Below are positions 1 to 6,714 of a DNA stretch of 44,347 nt, one piece after another (positions within the stretch are counted from its first letter, which is position 1; each line of letters opens with the position of its first letter). The DNA comes from Massilia sp. Leaf139 (GTDB lineage Bacteria; Pseudomonadota; Gammaproteobacteria; Burkholderiales; Burkholderiaceae_D). The notes beneath the pieces are model-generated. The model was not told the origin of the DNA. It was given only the letters and a program-made list of their open reading frames with translations, and did no database searches. The stretch covers positions 1-44,347 of the forward strand of contig NZ_LMOJ01000005.1 in assembly GCF_001424165.1 (NCBI RefSeq), read 5' to 3'. Position numbers and translations under genes: made by a program.

Positions 1-58
1 ACGACTTTGCGCCGATGATAGTGCTGCAACCAGTGTGAAAGTAGGTTATCGTCAGGCT
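1..58 (+). rRNA. rrf: 5S ribosomal RNA, 3' end (partial)
   Basis: The first ~58 bases read as the 3' half of a bacterial 5S rRNA. They contain the conserved TGCGCCGATGATAGTG block and end in the GAAAGTAGG ... TCAGGCT segment, which matches the E. coli arrangement GCGCCGATGGTAGTG ... GAGAGTAGGGAACTGCCAGGC. The 5' part lies outside the window. A strong hairpin terminator follows 13 bases later, as expected at the end of an rRNA operon. The exact mature 3' end (about 57-59) is estimated from the terminal helix sequence. Confidence 0.9.
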
Positions 59-70
59 AGTTATAAGGGA

Positions 71-104
71 AAAACCCGCTGATTACGATCAGCGGGTTTT
101 TTTT
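71..104 (+). terminator. Intrinsic terminator of the rRNA operon
   Basis: There is a perfect 13-bp stem (71-83 pairing with 88-100) around a TACG tetraloop, with an eight-base T run at 97-104. It lies just after the 5S rRNA 3' end, so it most likely terminates the rRNA operon. Confidence 0.92.
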
Positions 105-186
105 CGTCTCAAGCTTTTATTCAAATGCTCGACATATGTTTTGATGAAATAAACATGTGTTGATCAGGTTTGCACTTCCCATATAA

Positions 187-217
187 AAAACCCCGTCGGT
201 ATGCCCGACGGGGTTTT
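187..217 (-). terminator. Bidirectional terminator, end of the minus-strand adaptor gene
   Basis: There is a perfect 13-bp stem (187-199 with 205-217) and a 5-base loop. Read on the minus strand it is followed by six T residues (complement of the A run at 185-190). On the plus strand it is followed by GTTTTC. It sits 26 bases beyond the stop codon of the minus-strand adaptor gene at 244. It therefore ends that transcript and could also back up the rRNA terminator. Confidence 0.85.
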
Positions 218-243
218 GTTTTCTCATCCGATTTGTCCGTCGA

Positions 244-1089
244 TCAGCGTTTGACCGGCTTGTCGATCTCGATTGGAAACTGCGCCCGGCATTTCAAGCC
301 CGCCGGCAGTTCCAGCTTCGGATTCGGAATCTCGAGGAATACCGCAAAGGTACCACTGGCCGCATCGATCACCTTGTCGACCGTTTTGACCTTGCCGACA
401 TAACGGCCGCCAACCGGCGCTTCCGGCAGCACGTCCACACTCAGACCCGGCTTGACCTTGGCAAAAGCGGCGATCGGCAGAATCACGTGCACCCGCAGCG
501 GATCGAGCTGGGCCAGTTTGAGAATTGCCTTTTTCTGGCCGCCTGGCTCGACAATCTCGCCAGGATAGACGAACTGGTTGACGACCACGCCATTGAACGG
601 GCTACGGATCGTGCGCAGGCTGAGTTGGCTGGTCTGCTGCTGCCACTCCAGCTTCGCCATTTCCTTGTTTTCCTTCGCCAGCTGCAGTTCGCTCTCGGCC
701 AGCTTCATCTCGCTTTCCGCTTCGTCGCGCTCTTGCCCCGACATGAAATTCTGGGCCGACATATCGCGCCGGCGCTGGAATTTTTTCTTGGCAAATTCGA
801 TCTTGTTCTCGGCCGACCGGGTCGGCGCCGCCATGTTCGATTTATAGTGCGCCAGCGCGGCCGTCGCTGTCTCCACGCGCGATTCCAGGGTGGCCACCAC
901 TTGGCCCTTCGCTACCTGGTCGCCACGGCGCACCAGGACTTTATCGAGCAAACCGACCACCGGGCTGCCGACTTCGACCGTCTGGGTCGGCTCGAGGAGG
1001 CAATCGTAAGGGCCGGCGGCGACTGCGCCGGCATGGGTCATCGAAAGGAGCAAGCCGAGCGGCAGCGCCGGCAATAAACGGGAAGTCAT
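244..1089 (-). CDS. Periplasmic adaptor / HlyD-family membrane fusion protein
   Basis: This 281-residue protein has the order expected of a periplasmic adaptor of tripartite efflux or secretion systems. An N-terminal hydrophobic signal peptide (about residues 1-25, ending AGAVAAG) is followed by a first lipoyl/barrel-sandwich half (about 35-70, GSPVVGLLDKVLVRRGDQV). A charged alpha-helical hairpin rich in K, E and Q follows (about 75-160), then the second lipoyl half (about 165-195, IRSPFNGVVVNQFVYPGE) and a beta-barrel (about 200-275). It is shorter than RND adaptors (about 370-400), with little after the barrel and no transmembrane anchor beyond the signal peptide. It is divergent from the TolC gene, with 200 bases between the two starts, and ends at a clear terminator. 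No ABC or RND pump gene is adjacent. A link to the giant-protein export cluster is inferred from proximity. Confidence 0.85.
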   Translation of the reverse strand: MTSRLLPALPLGLLLSMTHAGAVAAGPYDCLLEPTQTVEVGSPVVGLLDKVLVRRGDQVAKGQVVATLESRVETATAALAHYKSNMAAPTRSAENKIEFAKKKFQRRRDMSAQNFMSGQERDEAESEMKLAESELQLAKENKEMAKLEWQQQTSQLSLRTIRSPFNGVVVNQFVYPGEIVEPGGQKKAILKLAQLDPLRVHVILPIAAFAKVKPGLSVDVLPEAPVGGRYVGKVKTVDKVIDAASGTFAVFLEIPNPKLELPAGLKCRAQFPIEIDKPVKR

Positions 1090-1289
1090 CGGTCGTAATC
1101 AGCTAATCAACAAGCCAGTCAATGAATCATTCCATGAGCAAGTTGCGTGGATGTCACGCTGTTGCTAATTCGGAATTAATTTCCTTGGAAGAAGATTGAT
1201 TATGCTACACTAAAATACATAATGAACAGGCAAATGGTTGATTTCCTTCACGGTGCGACCGATTTTGACGTTGATCTTGGGTCGTGAGA
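1090..1289. promoter_or_regulatory. Divergent intergenic region with a candidate extended -10 promoter
   Basis: This ~200-base spacer between the minus-strand adaptor and the TolC gene is visibly richer in A and T than the flanking genes and must hold the start signals for both directions. On the plus strand, TGCTACACT at 1203-1211 fits an extended -10 element. TTGGAA at 1185-1190 is a weak -35 with a short 15-base spacing. I see no clear operator palindrome. The promoter call is weak; the regulatory role is inferred from the divergent gene arrangement. Confidence 0.4.
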
Positions 1290-2681
1290 ATGATGGGCGT
1301 GTGGCGGGCGGTAGTGACGGCAATCGGTGTCCTGGCGGCGAGTTCCGCACTGGGCATGTCCCTGAACCAGGCGGTGCAATTGGCACGCCAGAGCGACCCG
1401 GCCCTGCTCGCCGCCGGCTCCAGCGTCACCGCCTCGCAGGGCCGCGTCACCCAGGCGCGCAGCGCCTTGCTCCCCCAGCTGTCGATCAATGTGGCCACTA
1501 ACCGCAACTCGCGCGAATACGTCACCCGCGGCGGCCCGATTCCTGTGGACGAGGATCGCTTCCTCAGCAAGAACGCCCAGCTCAACCTGAACTACGCCCT
1601 GTGGCGTCCGGCCAACCTGTATGCGCTCGACCAGGCCAAGGCCGCCGTCGCCCAGGTCAGCCACCAATACGCCGCGGCCGAACAGGACATGCTGCTGCGC
1701 CTGACCCAGGCCTGGTTCGACCTGATGCAGGCACGCGACGCCGTCCTGTATGCGGCAGGCCAGAGCGCCGCCAACAAGTATCAATGGGATCAGCTCAGCT
1801 ACGCGGTGCAGGTCGGACTGGCCAGCGCGCCGACCTTGGAAGAAGCCCGCTACAAGTACGAGCAGGCCGAGGCCGAGCACGTGGTGGCCGAGGGCGAGCT
1901 CGAAATCAAACTGGCCGCGCTCGAACAGATCATCGGCCCGCAGCCCCAGTTCCGCCCGCCGGCCCTGTCCGAGCGCTTCGTCGCCGTCGGCCTGCAGAAA
2001 ACCACGCTCGAGGAATGGCTGACCCAGGCCGAGGCCAGCAGCCCGCTGGTACTGGCTGCCAAGGAGGCGCTCGATGCCGCCAGCCACGAAATCGCCAAGC
2101 AGCGCCTGGCGCACGGCCCGACGGTCGAACTCGTCGGTAACCTGAGCAACAACGGCCAGGGCGCCGGCACCTTCCCCGGCCAGAACGGCTACGACATCAC
2201 CCAGCGCTCGATCGGCCTGCAAATCTCGATTCCGATTTTCTCGGGCGGGAACACCGCCGGCAAGGTGACCGAGGCGGTGGCCCTGCGCGACCAGGCGCGC
2301 CACGACCTGGAGCTCGCGCGCCGCAACGTGCGCACCGCCGCGAAGCAGGCCTGGTTCGGCTGGCGCGCCGGGGAAGCGCACCGCGCCGCCTCGCAGCAGG
2401 CGCTCACCTTCAGCACACTCAGCCTGCAGGCGGTACAGGCCGGACAGGACAAGGAGCTCAAGTCCGCGCTCGAGGTCTTGCAGGCGCGCCAGCAGCACCT
2501 GGCCGCGCTGCGCGACCTGCAGCGCGCGCGCTACGAAATCATCACCAGCCGCTTCAAGCTGCTGGCCAGCGCCGGGCGCCTCTCGGTGGAAGAGGTGGTC
2601 GCCATGGATGCCTGGCTGACCGACGACAGCGCCACGCCGCTGCGCCTGGCGGGCCAGCCCCCCGCCGAAGGGAGTAAATGA
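1290..2681 (+). CDS. TolC-family outer membrane efflux/secretion channel
   Basis: This ~463-residue protein has a signal peptide (hydrophobic stretch VVTAIGVLAASSALG). The classic TolC opening, LNQAVQLARQSDPALLAA, follows directly. Two long helical repeats come next, rich in Q, A, E and R, each with a beta-strand segment (LSINVATNRNSREY; PTVELVGNLSNN and QISIPIFSGG). The length is typical for outer membrane efflux proteins. The frame is open from a GTG at 1284. ATG codons at 1290 and 1293 are better candidates, and I chose 1290. It would form the trimeric outer membrane exit duct. The stop codon is one base before the next gene, so the two are translationally coupled and probably share an operon with the GAF-adaptor, M50 and SecA-like genes. 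Confidence 0.92.
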   Translation: MMGVWRAVVTAIGVLAASSALGMSLNQAVQLARQSDPALLAAGSSVTASQGRVTQARSALLPQLSINVATNRNSREYVTRGGPIPVDEDRFLSKNAQLNLNYALWRPANLYALDQAKAAVAQVSHQYAAAEQDMLLRLTQAWFDLMQARDAVLYAAGQSAANKYQWDQLSYAVQVGLASAPTLEEARYKYEQAEAEHVVAEGELEIKLAALEQIIGPQPQFRPPALSERFVAVGLQKTTLEEWLTQAEASSPLVLAAKEALDAASHEIAKQRLAHGPTVELVGNLSNNGQGAGTFPGQNGYDITQRSIGLQISIPIFSGGNTAGKVTEAVALRDQARHDLELARRNVRTAAKQAWFGWRAGEAHRAASQQALTFSTLSLQAVQAGQDKELKSALEVLQARQQHLAALRDLQRARYEIITSRFKLLASAGRLSVEEVVAMDAWLTDDSATPLRLAGQPPAEGSK

Positions 2682-2682
2682 G

Positions 2683-4560
2683 ATGACCGTCCATAGCGCC
2701 GAGCAGGTTCGTCAGGGTGCCAGTGCACCCGCCACCGAGGCCCAGCTGTGGCGCGCCTTTGCCGCGCGCGGCACCGACGCCCAGTTCTGCCAGGCCTGGC
2801 TGAACCTGCTGTGCCGCCAGCTGCCCCAGGTCAGCGCCGCCGTCGTGCTGATGCAGTCGCCGGAAGCGAACACCTTCCTGCCGCTGGCGCTCTGGCCCGG
2901 CATCAAACGCGACCTGTCCGGCCTGGGCAAGGCGGCCGAGCGCGCCCTGACCGAAGGCCGCGGCGTGGTCGAGCCGAGCGGCGAGGGCGAGGCCCAGCGC
3001 CTGCACGTGGCCTATCCGGCGGAAGTCAACGGCCGCATGGTCGGCGCCGTCGTGCTGGAGGCGGCGCCGCGCCCCGAAGCCGAGGTGCACGCGCTGCTGC
3101 GCCAGCTGCACTGGGGCGTGGCCTGGCTGCACGACCTGGTGCAGCGGCGCGAACGCGGCGAACTCGAAAGCAAGGCCGAGCGCATCGGCGCCCTGATGGA
3201 ATCGGTGGCCACGGCGCTGCGCAGCGGCCGCCTGCAGCAGGTGCTGTTCGACCTCGCCAACCAGCTGACCGGCGCGGCCGCCTGCACACGCGTCGCCATC
3301 GGCCTGGCCGGCGAGTCCGGCGCAACGGTGAAAGTGGCGGCGCTGTCGAATGCGGCCTGGTTCGAAAAGAACGCCAGCATCATGACCTTGTATGCGCAGG
3401 CGATGGAAGACACGCTCGACGCCCTGGCGCCGCTCGATTACCGGCGTCCGGCGCTGGCCGACGCGCTGGCCGTCGCCATCGAGGATTCGGCGCACGCGCG
3501 CCTGGTGCGCGAGAGCGGCGCACACGTGGTGCTGTCGGTGCCCCTGGTACTGGGCGCGAAATGCATCGGTGTGCTTACGCTCGAGCGCGACAAGGATCAG
3601 CCCTTCGATGCGGCCGAGCGCAGCTGGCTGGGCACCCTGGCGGGCCTGCTGGCGGCCGTGATCGAACAAAAGCGCGACGCCGAACGGGGCCACGTCGCGC
3701 GCCTGGGCGCCGACGCGCGCAAGCTGTTCGAGCGCCTGGCCGGCCCTGGCTACCTGCTGTGGAAGGGCGGCGCCGTACTCGCCCTGGCGACGGTGCTGGT
3801 ACTGGCCCTGGTCGACATCGACTACCGCGTCACCGCCAAGACCGTCGTTGAAGGCGAGGTGCAGCGTGCCGCGGTGGCGCCCTTCGAGGGCTTTGTCGCC
3901 GCCAGCTTCGCACGCGCCGGCGACAGCGTGCGCCAGGGGCAAGTGCTGGCGCGGCTCGACGACCGCGAGCTGCGCCTCGAACAGCAGAAGTGGAACAGCG
4001 AGCGCGAACAGTACAGCCGCAAATGGCGCGACGCGATGGCGCGCCACGAACTGGCCGAAGTGCAGATCCTGGGCGCCCAGCTGCAGCAGGCCGAGGCCCA
4101 GCTGGCCCTGGCGAGCGACCGCCTGCGCCGCACCGCGATCACCGCGCCCTTCGACGGCGTGCTGATCTCGGGCGACCTGAGCCAGCTCACGGGTTCGCCC
4201 GTGCAGGCGGGCGAAAAGCTGTTCGAGATCGCGCCCCTGTACGCCTACCGCGTGATCCTGCAGGTCGACGAGCGCGACATGCGCCAGATCCGCGTCGGCC
4301 AGGAAGGCAAGCTGATGATCTCCGGTGTAGTGGGCGGTCCGGTCGCGCTCAGCGTCAGCAAGATCACGCCGGTCGCCACCGCCCAGGACGGCCGCAACTT
4401 CTTCCGCGTCGAAGCGCGCCTGGCGCAGGCGCCGGCCCACCTGCGCCCCGGCATGGAAGGCGTGGGCAAGGTCGAGACCGGGCAGCGGCCCTTGTGGTGG
4501 GTGCTGACCCACGACCTGACCGACTGGCTGCGGTTGGCGGTCTGGACCTGGTGGCCTTGA
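2683..4560 (+). CDS. Tandem GAF domain / transmembrane / HlyD membrane fusion protein
   Basis: This 625-residue protein has two parts. The N-terminal ~340 residues look cytoplasmic and contain two GAF-like folds (about 20-150, and 167-336 with the strand pattern VVLSVPLVLGAKCIGVLTLE). One transmembrane helix follows (about 357-378, GGAVLALATVLVLALV). The C-terminal half is a HlyD-like adaptor: lipoyl half (VAPFEGFVAASFARAGDSVR), helical hairpin (about 430-490), second lipoyl half (ITAPFDGVLISGDLSQLTG) and beta-barrel to residue ~600. The ATG at 2683 has a GGGAG ribosome-binding site 8 bases upstream, one base after the TolC stop. GAF domains bind small ligands or act as dimer modules, so this adaptor may sense a cytoplasmic signal or dock the ATPase. 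That function is inferred; no ligand can be read from the sequence. Confidence 0.88.
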   Translation: MTVHSAEQVRQGASAPATEAQLWRAFAARGTDAQFCQAWLNLLCRQLPQVSAAVVLMQSPEANTFLPLALWPGIKRDLSGLGKAAERALTEGRGVVEPSGEGEAQRLHVAYPAEVNGRMVGAVVLEAAPRPEAEVHALLRQLHWGVAWLHDLVQRRERGELESKAERIGALMESVATALRSGRLQQVLFDLANQLTGAAACTRVAIGLAGESGATVKVAALSNAAWFEKNASIMTLYAQAMEDTLDALAPLDYRRPALADALAVAIEDSAHARLVRESGAHVVLSVPLVLGAKCIGVLTLERDKDQPFDAAERSWLGTLAGLLAAVIEQKRDAERGHVARLGADARKLFERLAGPGYLLWKGGAVLALATVLVLALVDIDYRVTAKTVVEGEVQRAAVAPFEGFVAASFARAGDSVRQGQVLARLDDRELRLEQQKWNSEREQYSRKWRDAMARHELAEVQILGAQLQQAEAQLALASDRLRRTAITAPFDGVLISGDLSQLTGSPVQAGEKLFEIAPLYAYRVILQVDERDMRQIRVGQEGKLMISGVVGGPVALSVSKITPVATAQDGRNFFRVEARLAQAPAHLRPGMEGVGKVETGQRPLWWVLTHDLTDWLRLAVWTWWP

Positions 4561-4566
4561 CGCGCC

Positions 4567-6714
4567 ATGGGACGCTCCGTCTTCAGCCAGCAATGGCATA
4601 ACGCCGCCGCCCTGCGTCCGCGCCTGCTGCCGCACGCGCGCTTCTATCCGCACACCTACCGCGGCAAGCGCTGGTACGTCCTGCAGGACAGCGCCGGCGC
4701 GCGCTATCACCGCCTCAGTCCCGCCGCGCACGCGCTGGTATGCCGCATGGACGGCAGCCGCACCGTCCAGCAATTGTGGGACGAGGCGAGCCTCGCCGGC
4801 GGCGACAGCATCCCGACCCAGGACGAAGTGGTCGAACTGCTGATGCAGCTGCACTCGGGCGACCTGCTCCAGTGCGACGTGACTCCCGATGCGGCCGAGC
4901 TGTTCGAGCGCTACAGCAAGCGCCGCAAGCAGAAATGGAAGCAGTGGCTCACCAATCCGATGAGCCTGCGTATCGCCTTGGTCAATCCGGATCGCTTCCT
5001 GGCGCGCTGGGCGCCGCGCCTGGCCTGGCTGTTCGGCTGGCGCGGCGCCGCCCTGTGGCTGGCAACCGTGCTGCCGGCGCTGGTGCTGGCCGGCCAGCAC
5101 TGGAAGGAATTGACGGGCAATCTGTCGGATCAGGTGCTGGCGCTGGACAACCTAGTGGTGCTGGTGCTGGTCTTCCCCTTCGTGAAAGCCTTGCACGAGC
5201 TGGGGCACGGCTTCGCCACCAAGGTCTGGGGCGGCACGGTGCACGAGATGGGACTGATGTTCCTGCTGTTCGCGCCCACGCCCTATGTCGACGCCTCGGC
5301 GGCGTCCACCTTCCGCTCGAAGCGGCGGCGCGCGCTGGTGGGCGCCGCCGGCATGCTGGTCGAAGTCTTCGTCGCCGCGCTGGCGATGTACCTGTGGGTG
5401 CTGGTCGAACCGGGCGCGGTGCGCGCCGTGTGCTTCAACGTGATGCTGATCGCCGGCGTCTCGACGGTCATCGTGAACGGCAATCCGCTGCTGCGCTACG
5501 ACGGCTACTACATCCTGTCCGACCTGATCGAGATCCCGAACCTGGGCCAGCGCGCCACGCGCCACCTGACGGCGCTGTCGGATCGCTACCTGTTCGGCGC
5601 GCGCCGCATCGAGGCCAGCGAAGAGACGCCGGCCGAGCAGCGCTGGCTGGCCTTCTATGCGGTCGCCTCCTGGTGCTACAAGGTGTTCGTGACGATCTCG
5701 GTGATCCTGTTCGTGGCCGGCGCCTGGTTCATCTTCGGCGTCCTGCTGGCGCTGTGGAGCGCGATCGGCCTGTTCGTGGTGCCGCTCTGGAAGGGCGCGC
5801 GCCACTTGCTCGAAAGCCCGACCCTGCACGGCCGCCGCGAGCGCGCCGTGCGCCTGACCCTGGGCACGCTGGCGCTGCTGGCCGTGCTGCTGGGCGTGGT
5901 GCCGGCGCCGCTGCTCACGCGCGCCGAAGGCGTGGTCTGGCTGCCCGACGAGGCCATGCTGCGCGCCGGCGTCGACGGCTATGTGCGCGAATGGCTGGTC
6001 GCACCCGGCACCCGGGTAGCGCCCGGTACCGCCGTGCTGCAGCTGGACGACCCGCAGCTGGAGGCCGAACTGGCGGTGGCGCGTGCGCGCGCGCGCGAGG
6101 CGGCCGCGCGCTACCAGGCGGTGCAGTTTACGGAGCCCGTCCAGGCCGACCTGGCGCGCCAGCAGCTGGCGCAGGAAGAACGGGTACTGGCGCGCATCGC
6201 CGAACGCTATGCGCGCCTGACGGTGCACAGCCGCAGCGGCGGTGTGCTGACCGTCCCGAATGCCCAGGACATGCCGGGACGGTATTTCAAGCAGGGCGAG
6301 ATGCTCGGCTATACGCTGGAACGGGGCGCACTGGTGGCGCGCGTGGCGGTCGCCCAGGACAACATCGGCCTGGTGCGCAGCAGCCTGCGCGGCGCCGAGC
6401 TGCGCTTTGCCGACGACATCCGGCGCATCTGGCCGGCGGCGGTGCTGCGCGAAGTGCCGGGCGGCCTGGCCGAACTGCCCAGCGCGGCGCTGGGGCCGCA
6501 GGGCGGCGGCACCATCGCGGTCGACCCGGGCGACGACAAGGGCGTGAAAACCTTGGAGCGGGTGTTTTATATCGACCTGCGCCTGCCTGAGCAAGCCGTG
6601 CCCGGCAGCTTCGGCGGACGGGTGTTCGTGCGCTTCGAGCACGCCGCGGAGCCGCTGGCGCAGCAGTGGTACCGACGCCTGCGCCAGCTGTTCCTGAGCC
6701 AGTTCCGTGTCTAA
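4567..6714 (+). CDS. PqqD-like / M50-type membrane metalloprotease / barrel-sandwich adaptor fusion
   Basis: This 715-residue multi-domain membrane protein starts with a PqqD-like winged-helix segment (about 30-105: YHRLSPAAHALVCRMDGSRT then QLWDEA). About six hydrophobic segments follow. They carry the M50 zinc site H210-E211-L212-G213-H214 and a distal NPLLRYDGYY motif whose D312 fits the third zinc ligand. From about residue 454 the protein turns into a periplasmic adaptor module: lipoyl halves around VDGYVREWLVAPGTRVAPGT and LTVHSRSGGVLTVPNAQDMP with a helical hairpin between, and a beta-barrel after. Both HExxH and D312 are intact, so it may be catalytically active. PqqD-like domains in other systems bind peptide leaders, so binding of the giant substrate's N terminus is a reasonable inference. 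It lies 6 bases after the GAF-adaptor and overlaps the SecA-like gene by 8 bases. Confidence 0.88.
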   Translation: MGRSVFSQQWHNAAALRPRLLPHARFYPHTYRGKRWYVLQDSAGARYHRLSPAAHALVCRMDGSRTVQQLWDEASLAGGDSIPTQDEVVELLMQLHSGDLLQCDVTPDAAELFERYSKRRKQKWKQWLTNPMSLRIALVNPDRFLARWAPRLAWLFGWRGAALWLATVLPALVLAGQHWKELTGNLSDQVLALDNLVVLVLVFPFVKALHELGHGFATKVWGGTVHEMGLMFLLFAPTPYVDASAASTFRSKRRRALVGAAGMLVEVFVAALAMYLWVLVEPGAVRAVCFNVMLIAGVSTVIVNGNPLLRYDGYYILSDLIEIPNLGQRATRHLTALSDRYLFGARRIEASEETPAEQRWLAFYAVASWCYKVFVTISVILFVAGAWFIFGVLLALWSAIGLFVVPLWKGARHLLESPTLHGRRERAVRLTLGTLALLAVLLGVVPAPLLTRAEGVVWLPDEAMLRAGVDGYVREWLVAPGTRVAPGTAVLQLDDPQLEAELAVARARAREAAARYQAVQFTEPVQADLARQQLAQEERVLARIAERYARLTVHSRSGGVLTVPNAQDMPGRYFKQGEMLGYTLERGALVARVAVAQDNIGLVRSSLRGAELRFADDIRRIWPAAVLREVPGGLAELPSAALGPQGGGTIAVDPGDDKGVKTLERVFYIDLRLPEQAVPGSFGGRVFVRFEHAAEPLAQQWYRRLRQLFLSQFRV

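Noticed and set aside
170..403. Small plus-strand open frame over the terminator
   Set aside because: It spans the terminator hairpin and the end of the adaptor gene, and its translation has no features.
2554..5100. Minus-strand open frame opposite the GAF-adaptor and M50 genes
   Set aside because: Low-complexity A/R/Q/H composition with no recognisable motif; the plus-strand genes have intact family motifs.
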